From positions 1 through 9,552 of the forward strand of contig SHAI01000085.1 of assembly GCA_004213235.1 (NCBI GenBank): DNA of 9,552 nucleotides, written 5' to 3'. Source of the DNA: Parvularculaceae bacterium (GTDB lineage: Bacteria > Pseudomonadota > Alphaproteobacteria > Caulobacterales > Parvularculaceae). The first letter of the stretch is position 1, and every line of letters starts with the position of its first letter. The notes under the pieces are model-generated. The model was not told where the DNA came from. It saw nothing but the letters and a program-made list of their open reading frames with translations, and searched no databases. Both the position numbers and the translations under genes were made by a program. Below are positions 1-6,778 of the stretch, piece by piece.

Positions 1-504
1 GAGCCCAAGCGTCTTTATAACGGTCCGTTTGACGGGCATCATGACCGGCCCGTTACACCGTGGAAAAAACATGAACTCGGTGAAGTGCCTGAAGGATATT
101 ACAGCACACCGCTCGGGAAGGCCGTTGTGCGTCGTCCTGGCGATGCCATGACAATCCTGACCTATGGGACAATGGTCCATGTTTGCCTCGCCGCCGTTGA
201 GGAGACAGGTGTTGATGCGGAGGTCATTGACCTGCGGACGATATTGCCGCTGGATTTTGATACGATAGAAAATTCCGTTCGGAAAACGGGACGCTGCGTG
301 ATCGTGAATGAAGCAACAAAAACGTGCGGGTTTGCGGCGGAATTAATGTCGATTGTCATGGAGAGTTGTTTTTACCATCTCGAAGCGCCTGTACAGCGTA
401 TCACCGGCTGGGACACACCATACCCGCACAGCCATGAATGGGAATATTTTCCAGGGCCAGCGCGCATTGGTAAGGCAATTCAATCGGTTATGGAGGCAGC
501 GTAA
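1..504 (+). CDS. bkdA2: 2-oxo acid (branched-chain) dehydrogenase E1 component, beta subunit, C-terminal part (5' truncated by window edge)
   Basis: The reading frame is open from base 1 and ends at TAA 502-504, giving the last 167 residues of a thiamine-diphosphate-dependent E1 beta subunit. With E1 alpha it would decarboxylate branched-chain 2-oxo acids and reductively acylate the lipoyl group of E2 in the cytoplasm. The visible part starts in the segment reading EPKRLYNGPFDG, continues with WKKHELGEVPEGYYSTPLGK, and then has the transketolase C-terminal domain (TILTYGTMVH, AEVIDLRTILPLD, VIVNEATKTCGF, ITGWDTPYPHSHEWEYFPG). The EPKRLY and YPHSHEWEYFPG segments favour the branched-chain type over pyruvate dehydrogenase E1 beta, from memory of the families. 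GTG at 85 is only an internal valine codon. The stop overlaps the E2 start by one base, so the two genes are one operon and probably translationally coupled. The E1 alpha gene is expected immediately upstream, outside the window. Substrate assignment is by family resemblance. Confidence 0.9.
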   Translation, partial: EPKRLYNGPFDGHHDRPVTPWKKHELGEVPEGYYSTPLGKAVVRRPGDAMTILTYGTMVHVCLAAVEETGVDAEVIDLRTILPLDFDTIENSVRKTGRCVIVNEATKTCGFAAELMSIVMESCFYHLEAPVQRITGWDTPYPHSHEWEYFPGPARIGKAIQSVMEAA

Positions 505-506
505 TG
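492..506 (+). promoter_or_regulatory. Ribosome binding site and TAATG coupling junction of E1 beta and E2
   Basis: GGAGG at 492-496 lies 7 bases before ATG 504. The A of the E1 beta TAA stop (502-504) is also the A of the E2 ATG. This arrangement typically couples translation of the two subunits. Confidence 0.75.
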
Positions 507-1814
507 GGACATCACGTAATCAAGCTGCCCGATGTGGGCGAGGGTGTTGCGGAAGCAGAATTGGTCGAATGGCTTGTTGAGGATGGACAAAATGTTCGGG
601 AGGACGATGTCCTTGCTTCGGTAATGACGGACAAGGCGACGGTAGAAATTCCCTCGCCAGTGGAAGGTAAGGTTATCTGGCGCGGCGCGACAATTGGGGA
701 GATTGTTGCAGTCGGTGCACCAATTATCCGGTTGGAAGTAGACGGCGAGGGGAATGCTACCGATACGGACACTGAAATTGAAGCTGCTAAGCCTGCGAAA
801 GAAGAAAAGCACCAGCCCGAACCGAAACAAATTGTCTCGAACGGCGCAATTGCGTCCGAAACTCAGGGTACAGCGCCGGTGCAACCCAAAGTTAAGGGTG
901 CCAATACGCCGCCGCAGGCAGCACCATCGGGGACAATGCGCGCAGAAGGGGAGGCACCATTGGCATCGCCGGCCGTTCGAAAGCGCGCCATGGACAATGG
1001 TGTTGATTTACGGCGGGTACCGGGCTCCGGGCCTGCCGGGCGGATCACCCATGAAGATCTTGACGCATATTTTCAAAATCCGTCACCAAGCGTAAGTGGG
1101 GGCCGTGCGCCCGACACAAGCGTTCTTGAAACCCAAGTCATCGGTATGCGACGCAAGATCGCGGAAAAAATGGCGACGTCAAAATCGCGTATTCCGCACA
1201 TCACTTATGTTGAGGAAATTGACGTCACGGCGCTGGAAGAGCTCCGCAGAAAACTGAACGCGGAGCGTGGCGAGCGGGCCAAATTGACGTTCCTTCCTTT
1301 TTTGATGCGCGCCATGGCGCGTGCCATCAGCGAGCAGCCGCAGCTAAACGCGCTGTTTGACGATGATGCGGGTATTATTCGCCAATATGGCGGCATGCAT
1401 ATGGGCGTTGCAGCGCAGACGGATAATGGGTTGCTAGTGCCGGTTATCCGCCATGTTGAGGCGCGCGGGCTCTGGGAGTGTGCCTCAGAGGTGGCCCGCC
1501 TGGCAGAGGCGGCGCGGCTCGGGCGTTGCAGCCGTGATGAACTGACAGGTTCCACAATCACAATAACGTCCCTGGGTGCTATGGGCGGCATTGTGACGAC
1601 GCCGGTGATCAACTATCCGGAAGTTGCGATTGTCGGTGTCAACAAAATGCAGACATTACCGCGATGGGACGGCACGCAGTTTATACCGCGCAAAGTGATG
1701 AATTTATCATCCAGCTTCGATCACCGCGTGATTGATGGGTGGGACGCAGCAGTCTTTGTACAGAAAATAAAAAGTCTACTGGAAACCCCCGCAACAATAT
1801 TCATTGAGGACTGA
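504..1814 (+). CDS. bkdB: Dihydrolipoamide acyltransferase, E2 component of branched-chain 2-oxo acid dehydrogenase complex
   Basis: This 436-residue protein forms the core of the complex and transfers the acyl group from lipoyl-lysine to CoA. The single N-terminal lipoyl domain (about residues 3-79) contains DKATVEIPSP, with Lys44 as the lipoylation site. A low-complexity Ala/Pro/Glu/Lys-rich linker follows (about 82-150). The peripheral-subunit-binding domain (about 153-190) carries ASPAVRKRAMDNGVDL and GSGPAGRITHEDL. The catalytic domain (about 208-436) ends with the active-site motif DHRVIDG, with His408 and Asp412 expected to be catalytic. Length and domain order are normal for a one-lipoyl-domain E2. 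The start ATG at 504 overlaps the E1 beta stop (TAATG), and GGAGG at 492-496 is a well-placed ribosome binding site inside the end of E1 beta. The DHRVIDG and lipoyl motifs secure the E2 identity. Branched-chain rather than pyruvate or 2-oxoglutarate specificity is inferred from sequence style and operon. Confidence 0.95.
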   Translation: MGHHVIKLPDVGEGVAEAELVEWLVEDGQNVREDDVLASVMTDKATVEIPSPVEGKVIWRGATIGEIVAVGAPIIRLEVDGEGNATDTDTEIEAAKPAKEEKHQPEPKQIVSNGAIASETQGTAPVQPKVKGANTPPQAAPSGTMRAEGEAPLASPAVRKRAMDNGVDLRRVPGSGPAGRITHEDLDAYFQNPSPSVSGGRAPDTSVLETQVIGMRRKIAEKMATSKSRIPHITYVEEIDVTALEELRRKLNAERGERAKLTFLPFLMRAMARAISEQPQLNALFDDDAGIIRQYGGMHMGVAAQTDNGLLVPVIRHVEARGLWECASEVARLAEAARLGRCSRDELTGSTITITSLGAMGGIVTTPVINYPEVAIVGVNKMQTLPRWDGTQFIPRKVMNLSSSFDHRVIDGWDAAVFVQKIKSLLETPATIFIED

Positions 1815-1839
1815 AAACCCTCCCTTGGGATCCTTCGCC

Positions 1840-3225
1840 ATGCAAAATTTATCCTGCAAACTTCTCGTTATTGGTGCCGGCCCTGGCGGGTATGTATGCG
1901 CCATTCGGGCCGGTCAATTGGGTGTAGACACAATTATCGTGGAGGCGACGGCCGATGGCGGTACCTGCCTGAATGTTGGTTGCATCCCGTCCAAAGCATT
2001 AATTCATGTCGCCAATGAATATGAAAAGGCAAATCATTTTGCCGCTGGCTCGCCCATTGGCATAGAGGTTAGTGCACCAGCGATTGATCTGAAAAAAACA
2101 GTCAGTTGGAAGGATGGTATTGTTTCACGGCTCACGGGCGGGGTCGGCGCGTTATTAAAGAAAAACAAAGTGCGAAGCGTGCGCGGTCGGGCAACATTTG
2201 TTGACGGCAAGACCGTGACAGTCACAGGCAATGATGAGCAGACAACCATCCGTGCGGAAAATGTGGTGATTGCTACGGGGTCGCTACCGGTGGAATTGCC
2301 TTTTCTTCCTTTTGGCGGAGATGTGATTTCGTCCACAGAAGCGCTCGATCTGCAACAGGTTCCTGAGCATATTGCCATTGTCGGTGCTGGTTATATCGGC
2401 CTGGAAATGGGGACGGCTTTTGCAAAAATCGGCGCAAAGGTAAGCATCGTAGAAGCAACAGACCGCATCCTGCCGACATATGACAGTGAACTGACGAAGC
2501 CAGTAGCCAAACGCCTTAAAGCGCTTGGCGTCGATGTGCATCTATCGACTAAAGCGACGGGTGCTAAAGATGGTGCGCTTCAGATCGACGGGCCTGATGG
2601 TGCGATGTCGATACCTGCGAGCAAAATATTAGTGACCGTTGGTCGACGTCCATCAACTGAAGGGTGGGGACGGGAGAATCTCGTGCTTGATATGGATGGG
2701 CCGTTCATCAAAATCGATGAGAAATGCCGCACGGCTATGTCGGGCATTTATGCCATTGGTGACGTTACTGGTGAGCCCATGCTTGCCCATCGCGCCATGG
2801 CGCAGGGCGAAATGGTTGCTGAGATCATTGCTGGTCACCCCCGCCAGTGGGACAAGAGGGCGATCCCGGCCATTTGCTTCACCGACCCGGAGATTGTTTC
2901 CGCAGGAATGTCGCCAGCCGAAGCAGAGGCCGCTGGATATGATGTTGAAACTGCGATTTTTCCGTTTGCCGCAAATGGTCGCGCGATGACAATGGAATCC
3001 GAAGCCGGGTTTGTGCGCGCGGTAGCACGCAAGGGCGATCATCTCATTGTCGGCTTGCAGGCGGTCGGCGGCGGCGTCGCCGAGCTATCCGCCTCGTTTG
3101 GTCTTGCCATCGAAATGGGGGCCACGCTGGAAGATGTTGCCGGTACCATTCATGCGCACCCAACCCAGGGGGAGGCCTTGCAGGAAGCGGCGCTGCGCAC
3201 CCTCGGGGCGGCACTGCATATATAG
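1840..3225 (+). CDS. lpdA: Dihydrolipoamide dehydrogenase (E3 component)
   Basis: This 461-residue flavoprotein re-oxidises the dihydrolipoyl group of E2 and passes the electrons through FAD to NAD+. It shows the full pyridine nucleotide-disulfide oxidoreductase layout. FAD binding is at the N-terminus (LLVIGAGPGGYVCAIRAGQLG, GAGPGG at 12-17). The redox-active disulfide GGTCLNVGCIPSK has Cys43 and Cys48. An NAD-binding Rossmann motif GAGYIG lies at 182-187, and the second FAD contact is IYAIGDVTGEPMLAHRA (about 303-319). The C-terminal dimerisation domain has the active-site HAHPTQGE, with His440 and Glu445. I chose ATG 1840 because the protein then begins MQNLSCKLLVIGAGPGG, normal for the family, and sits 25 bp after the E2 stop. 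An in-frame TTG at 1804 would add 12 unconserved-looking residues and overlap E2. The ribosome binding site is weak (GGGA, 1827-1830). It is the last gene of the operon, and the substrate complex follows from position. Confidence 0.95.
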   Translation: MQNLSCKLLVIGAGPGGYVCAIRAGQLGVDTIIVEATADGGTCLNVGCIPSKALIHVANEYEKANHFAAGSPIGIEVSAPAIDLKKTVSWKDGIVSRLTGGVGALLKKNKVRSVRGRATFVDGKTVTVTGNDEQTTIRAENVVIATGSLPVELPFLPFGGDVISSTEALDLQQVPEHIAIVGAGYIGLEMGTAFAKIGAKVSIVEATDRILPTYDSELTKPVAKRLKALGVDVHLSTKATGAKDGALQIDGPDGAMSIPASKILVTVGRRPSTEGWGRENLVLDMDGPFIKIDEKCRTAMSGIYAIGDVTGEPMLAHRAMAQGEMVAEIIAGHPRQWDKRAIPAICFTDPEIVSAGMSPAEAEAAGYDVETAIFPFAANGRAMTMESEAGFVRAVARKGDHLIVGLQAVGGGVAELSASFGLAIEMGATLEDVAGTIHAHPTQGEALQEAALRTLGAALHI

Positions 3226-3265
3226 CGCTGTTATAAGGCCAGAGATTGTGATTTCCCCTTGCCTG

Positions 3266-3284
3266 AAGGCCGGTCTTCGGCTTT
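3266..3284 (+). terminator. Possible weak terminator hairpin after the dehydrogenase operon
   Basis: AAGGCCG (3266-3272), a loop of five bases (GTCTT) and CGGCTTT (3278-3284) can form a 7-bp stem with one G-T pair, 40 bases after the E3 stop. Only three T residues end the stem and no longer T-tract follows, so termination here is uncertain. The rest of the 117-bp gap (3226-3342) holds only the short palindrome-like CCCCCTGGGG. I see no convincing promoter. Confidence 0.35.
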
Positions 3285-3342
3285 GAGTGGGCTTCCCCCT
3301 GGGGTAAGGTAAGGCAATCAAAGCATTTTTGGCGGTGCGATC

Positions 3343-3705
3343 GTGAAGCGTTTCATCTGGTTCAGTCTTGGCATTATTGCCTTGGTGCTCGGCATGGTCG
3401 GCGTTGTCTTGCCGCTTTTGCCAACAACACCATTCATTTTGCTGGCCGCGTTCGCATTTGCCCGATCGTCCACGCGCATGCATGGGTGGCTCATCAATCA
3501 CAAAGTATTCGGCCCACTGATTGAAGACTGGAACACCCATGGTGCCATTCGGCCGAGTGCGAAAAAAGCTGCTGTCATATCGCTTATCGCAGTGTTCACG
3601 ATCTCGGTTCTACTGCGTGTGTCGCCATTAGTGCTGGGGGTGCAAGCCGTCGTTCTTTTGGCGTCCGGGATTTTTATTGTAACACGCCCATCCGGCCCGC
3701 GCTAA
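3343..3705 (+). CDS. DUF454 / YbaN-family inner-membrane protein
   Basis: This is a small 120-residue membrane protein whose function is not known. The start is GTG at 3343. It gives MKRFIWFSLG, the usual beginning of this family, and no better in-frame start exists upstream, although the ribosome binding site is poor. The family signature VVLPLLPTTPFILLAAFAFA (about 21-40) is clear, followed by ARSSTRMHGWLINH and GPLIEDWNTHGAI. Hydrophobic stretches at about 5-22, 26-41, 77-92 and 95-113 suggest three or four membrane segments around a short cytoplasmic or periplasmic loop with conserved-looking His, Trp and Asp residues. It reads in the same direction as the dehydrogenase operon but is 117 bp away with a possible terminator between, so I treat it as separate. 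It converges with the DUF1295 gene. The family assignment is by motif recall. Confidence 0.85.
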   Translation: MKRFIWFSLGIIALVLGMVGVVLPLLPTTPFILLAAFAFARSSTRMHGWLINHKVFGPLIEDWNTHGAIRPSAKKAAVISLIAVFTISVLLRVSPLVLGVQAVVLLASGIFIVTRPSGPR

Positions 3706-3719
3706 GCGGTGTACCCGCT
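3705..3719. terminator. Short stem-loop between convergent genes, possible bidirectional terminator
   Basis: AGCGG (3705-3709), loop TGTAC, CCGCT (3715-3719) forms a 5-bp GC-rich stem in the 27-bp gap between the convergent DUF454 and DUF1295 genes. Neither side has a proper T-tract after the stem. On the minus strand a TTTTT run precedes the hairpin. It may help terminate both genes, but the stem is short. Confidence 0.25.
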
Positions 3720-3732
3720 GGCAAAAATGTCC

Positions 3733-4536
3733 TTATGAACGCTTTTTGGGCGGCAGGGGGATAAATCCGCTGGTGCGTTTTTTGTAATCATCGTAGGCGG
3801 CACCGTATTTGCGCGACATGTTCCGCTCAAGAAGCGCCTTTCCAGATACCTTCACAAGGAAAAACGCCATGATAAATGGGCTGAAAATACCCATCCACCC
3901 AAACGGGCTCGATAAAGCCATCACCGCGAGACCAAACCAAACGCAGGCATCACCAAAATAATTTGGATGCCGGGTCCAGGCCCACAAACCTTTATCCATC
4001 AACTTGCCATGATTTTGCGGGTCGCGTTTGAAATGCGATAATTGCGCGTCGCCGATGGTCTCAAAGCTGAGCCCGAACGCAAAGAGCGCAAAACCAAGCC
4101 AGGTGAGGACGCCAAATTCATCGTTAGACCCGATCTGGCCCACTTGCACGGGCAGACTAACAACAAAGGCAACGCTTGCCTGGAGCAAAAACACCCAGAC
4201 CAAAGACCATCTGGCGAAATCGCCATGTGCCTCACGTGCACGGCGCATGGCGACGTATCTCTCGTCCTCACCATGACCGATATTTCGTTTCGCAAGATAA
4301 GACGAAAGGCGTAACGCCCAGGCAGTTGCGCACAGGGTAATCACCAAATCGCGCGGGCCGGTGCCATCGACCCTGCAATATGTCAGGATCGCCGGCAGGG
4401 CACAGAAAATGCCCCAGAAAATATCAATAATACTGGCGTCACGCAGCTTCAAACTGACAAACCACAATATCATCGAGGCCGTATAAAGGATGACTAGATT
4501 GCCCAATAGGAGCGTTATGATATCCGCAATTGCCAT
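3733..4536 (-). CDS. DUF1295 domain protein (steroid 5-alpha-reductase-like, integral membrane)
   Basis: This 267-residue polytopic inner-membrane protein starts at ATG 4534-4536 with a good ribosome binding site (AGAGGG on the minus strand, 4542-4547). Family hallmarks are DIFWG (38-42), the polar loop RNIGHGEDERY (84-94), FETIGDAQLSHFKRDPQN (158-175), GLWAWTRHPNYFGD (183-196) and the C-terminal YKKRTSGFIPLPPK (251-264). About six to seven hydrophobic segments are visible (for example 7-28, 37-53, 64-80, 112-130, 143-158, 197-209, 215-229). The RHPNYFGD region is the cofactor-binding core shared by steroid 5-alpha-reductase-like and isoprenylcysteine methyltransferase-like folds. An NAD(P)H-dependent reductase acting on a lipid is the family expectation, but the actual substrate of the bacterial DUF1295 proteins is not established. 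The gene is divergent from the TonB-dependent receptor with 116 bp between starts, so shared control is possible but not shown. Confidence 0.88.
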   Translation of the reverse strand: MAIADIITLLLGNLVILYTASMILWFVSLKLRDASIIDIFWGIFCALPAILTYCRVDGTGPRDLVITLCATAWALRLSSYLAKRNIGHGEDERYVAMRRAREAHGDFARWSLVWVFLLQASVAFVVSLPVQVGQIGSNDEFGVLTWLGFALFAFGLSFETIGDAQLSHFKRDPQNHGKLMDKGLWAWTRHPNYFGDACVWFGLAVMALSSPFGWMGIFSPFIMAFFLVKVSGKALLERNMSRKYGAAYDDYKKRTSGFIPLPPKKRS

Positions 4537-4583
4537 CAGGCCCTCTTAATGTCAGTCAAAGTGTGAAATTGTCGTTGTTTCAT

Positions 4584-4628
4584 CGCGTCTGCTTGCCTGC
4601 TCGAAAGATACCAATCAAAAAAGACGCG
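4584..4628. promoter_or_regulatory. Spaced inverted repeat in the divergent intergenic region (possible operator)
   Basis: CGCGTCT (4584-4590) and AGACGCG (4622-4628) are perfect 7-bp inverted copies separated by 31 bases, centred between the divergent DUF1295 and receptor genes. Spacing near four helical turns centre to centre would suit two dimers or a looping regulator. Equally, it may be chance. I see no Fur-box-like sequence and no convincing -35/-10 pair in 4537-4652. Confidence 0.3.
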
Positions 4629-4641
4629 TAAAAGTCAGTTT

Positions 4642-4655
4642 GGAGTCATGAGTTG
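4642..4655 (+). promoter_or_regulatory. Ribosome binding site that decides the TTG start of the receptor
   Basis: GGAG (4642-4645) stands 7 bases before TTG 4653 but only 2 bases before an out-of-frame ATG at 4648. That ATG opens a three-codon frame, ATG AGT TGT TAA, ending at 4659. Spacing favours TTG. Confidence 0.6.
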
Positions 4656-6746
4656 TTAAAGCGTTTTTTGATTGTCTCTACGTCCGCTTACGTTGCCATG
4701 ATCCTCGTTGGCACATCAAGTGTCGCCCTGGCAGCTTCGCAAGAAGGGCAAATGACGGCGCAAGCAGATGAAGTCGTTGTAACGGGCGAGCGCCGTCCAG
4801 TCTCCATTGATCTAACGAGCTCCAGCGTTTCTGTGATCAGCGTAGAGGAATTGCGCCGTATCGGTGCTGATCACCCGAGCGAAGTTCTCAACCGTGTTCC
4901 CGGTGTGTTGCTTCATCGCGGTAGCGGACAAGAGCATCTGACGTCCATCCGCTCCCCGGTGCTAACGGGCGGGGCCGGGGCGGGGTCGTTTCTGTACCTG
5001 CAAAATGGGGTGCCATTGAGGGCAGCCGGTTTTGCCAATGTGAACGGCCTGTTAGAGGCTCATGACGAGATCGCCGATGCCATTGAAGTCGTGCGCGGAC
5101 CTTCCGGGGCGCTTTATGGCGCAAACGCCATTCATGGTGTGATTGATATCCGCACCCCGCGCGCGGCGGATAGCGGGTGGGGCGGCGTTTTCTCAGTCGA
5201 CACGATTGGACGGATCAAGACAACCGGCGAAGCTACATGGGTGGGTGAAAGCCAGGGACTTTATCTCGGAATATCGGTTTTAGACGATCCAGGTTTTCGT
5301 GCAGATAGCGGGGTTGACCAACAGAAAATAACCCTGCGCCATGATACCGAGGCAGGCCGTTTATCAGTATCAAGTGTTTTTTCTGCGGTTAATATCAACC
5401 AGGAAACTGCCGGATTTGTCACCGGAGAGGGTGCGTATCTTGATGCGACGCGGCGGCGGACGAATCCGAACCCCGAGGCATTTCGTGATGTAAAGGCGCT
5501 ACGATTTTCATCACGGATTGATTGGAAGGCCGATGATGAGCTTACTTTCAGTATAACACCCTATGCCCGCTGGACAGACATGGACTTTCTCCTGCATTTT
5601 TTACCATCGGACGCACTGGAAGAAAATAGTCACTGGAGCCTGGGGGCGCAAAGCGCAGTTTACTGGGATCGTTCAAATCTGTCAGTTATTGCTGGGGTGG
5701 ATTTTGAAACAACGCAGGGGGATTTGCGCGAATTTCAGTCTCGACCAACGATTTTTTCTTTTAATCAGGGACTCCATTATGATTACAGCGTACACGCCCT
5801 TTCAGCCTCTCCGTTCGTAAACATAACCTGGCGGCCAACGCCGCGATTGACCATCACGCCAGCCTTGCGCGTTGATTGGACCCGCTATGACTATGATAAT
5901 CAAACCGGCGACGGTATATTTATTAATGATGCGGGGCAGAGCGGACGCTTCCTCCGGCCAGCCGATCGCGTTGATGAGTATACGACCGTCAGCCCTAAAC
6001 TGACAGCGGCTTACGGTTTTGATGATTTAACAGCCTATGCCTCCTACGCGCGTGGTGCCCGGCCACCCCAGACAACCGATCTCTACCGTTTGCAGCGGAA
6101 TCAAACCAGTGCGCCGGCCAAGGCCGAAACCATAGATGCCGTCGAAATTGGGCTTCGCGGCACGGTTCGCGATAATATTCGTTACCATTTCACCGGCTAT
6201 TTCATGGAAAAAGACAACTTCTTTTTTCGCGATGCGGACGGCTTCAATGTCAGTAATGGTCGCACACGCCATCTTGGGGCAGAAGGAGTTGTATCCGCGA
6301 ATATATTTTCTGGCCTTGGTATAGAAGCCAATGCGGCTTTTGGTCGGCATACCTATCGTTTTGAGCGACCAGTGAACAGTGGCGCAAATGCACTTGAAGC
6401 AATATCTTTCGGAGATTTTGTCGACAGCGCACCAAAATGGCTCGCTGGCGGTCGGATATTTTGGCAACCGGAATCCTCACCGATTAAGGGTGAGCTTGAA
6501 TGGGTCCATGTCAGTCAGTATTTCATGGACGCGTCGAACAGCGTTGTTTATCCAGGCCATGATGTTTTGAATCTGCGCGGTGCGTGGCAAATTTCCGGTG
6601 ATGTTGAGTTTTTCACGACCCTGCGAAACATTACGAACACGTTCTACGCCGAACGGGCTGATTTCGCATTTAGAACCCAGCGTTTCTTTCCCGGTGAGGG
6701 ACGTGTACTAACCATCGGCTTCAGGGTCGGCGGGAGTGATCGTTAA
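4653..6746 (+). CDS. TonB-dependent outer-membrane receptor
   Basis: This 697-residue receptor would import a scarce substrate across the outer membrane with energy from TonB-ExbBD. It has a signal peptide (LKRF, then a hydrophobic core, cleavage likely near VALA-AS at 27/28). A TonB-box-like DEVVVTGERR lies at 39-48. The plug domain (about 52-168) includes VISVEELRRIG, LNRVPGVLLHRGSG, a glycine-rich loop TGGAGAGSF (105-113) and IEVVRGPSGALYGANAIHG (144-162). The rest is a beta-barrel with typical segments such as SPKLTAAYGFDDLTAYASYA, ARGARPPQTTDLYR and VEIGLRGTVRDNIRY. TTG 4653 is the start: GGAG at 4642-4645 is 7 bases before it, an in-frame stop lies at 4629, and the next ATG (4698) would destroy the signal peptide. 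The protein ends FRVGGSDR rather than in an aromatic residue, so seven residues follow the last beta-strand Phe. The substrate (siderophore, vitamin, other) cannot be told. A nitroreductase gene follows after 32 bp. Confidence 0.93.
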   Translation: MLKRFLIVSTSAYVAMILVGTSSVALAASQEGQMTAQADEVVVTGERRPVSIDLTSSSVSVISVEELRRIGADHPSEVLNRVPGVLLHRGSGQEHLTSIRSPVLTGGAGAGSFLYLQNGVPLRAAGFANVNGLLEAHDEIADAIEVVRGPSGALYGANAIHGVIDIRTPRAADSGWGGVFSVDTIGRIKTTGEATWVGESQGLYLGISVLDDPGFRADSGVDQQKITLRHDTEAGRLSVSSVFSAVNINQETAGFVTGEGAYLDATRRRTNPNPEAFRDVKALRFSSRIDWKADDELTFSITPYARWTDMDFLLHFLPSDALEENSHWSLGAQSAVYWDRSNLSVIAGVDFETTQGDLREFQSRPTIFSFNQGLHYDYSVHALSASPFVNITWRPTPRLTITPALRVDWTRYDYDNQTGDGIFINDAGQSGRFLRPADRVDEYTTVSPKLTAAYGFDDLTAYASYARGARPPQTTDLYRLQRNQTSAPAKAETIDAVEIGLRGTVRDNIRYHFTGYFMEKDNFFFRDADGFNVSNGRTRHLGAEGVVSANIFSGLGIEANAAFGRHTYRFERPVNSGANALEAISFGDFVDSAPKWLAGGRIFWQPESSPIKGELEWVHVSQYFMDASNSVVYPGHDVLNLRGAWQISGDVEFFTTLRNITNTFYAERADFAFRTQRFFPGEGRVLTIGFRVGGSDR
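4967..4985 (+). other. G-quadruplex-type motif in the coding strand of the receptor gene
   Basis: Four G-runs (GGG, GGGG, GGGG, GGGG) separated by loops of 1, 2 and 1 bases lie within 19 bases. They encode the Gly-Ala repeat of the plug (GGC GGG GCC GGG GCG GGG, residues 106-111). The pattern satisfies the usual G4 rule with very short loops. Whether it folds in DNA or mRNA is not known. Confidence 0.6.
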
Positions 6747-6778
6747 ATTCGGTTATATTCATAAGGAGCGTCATTCAA

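Noticed and set aside
480..884. 134-codon open frame on the minus strand across the E1 beta/E2 junction
   Set aside because: It lies antisense to well-conserved E1 beta and E2 coding sequence, has low-quality Arg/Cys/Asn-rich composition, and no ribosome binding site or family motif.
3085..3540. 151-codon minus-strand open frame spanning the end of E3, the gap and the start of DUF454
   Set aside because: It runs antisense to two recognised genes, with composition typical of a shadow frame and no motif.
4537..4652. Fur box or TonB-receptor riboswitch upstream of the receptor
   Set aside because: No GATAAT-type repeats are present, and the gap is too short and lacks the conserved elements for a cobalamin riboswitch.
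6027..6467. 146-codon minus-strand open frame inside the receptor gene
   Set aside because: The opposite strand encodes clear beta-barrel sequence. The frame has no domain and no start signal.
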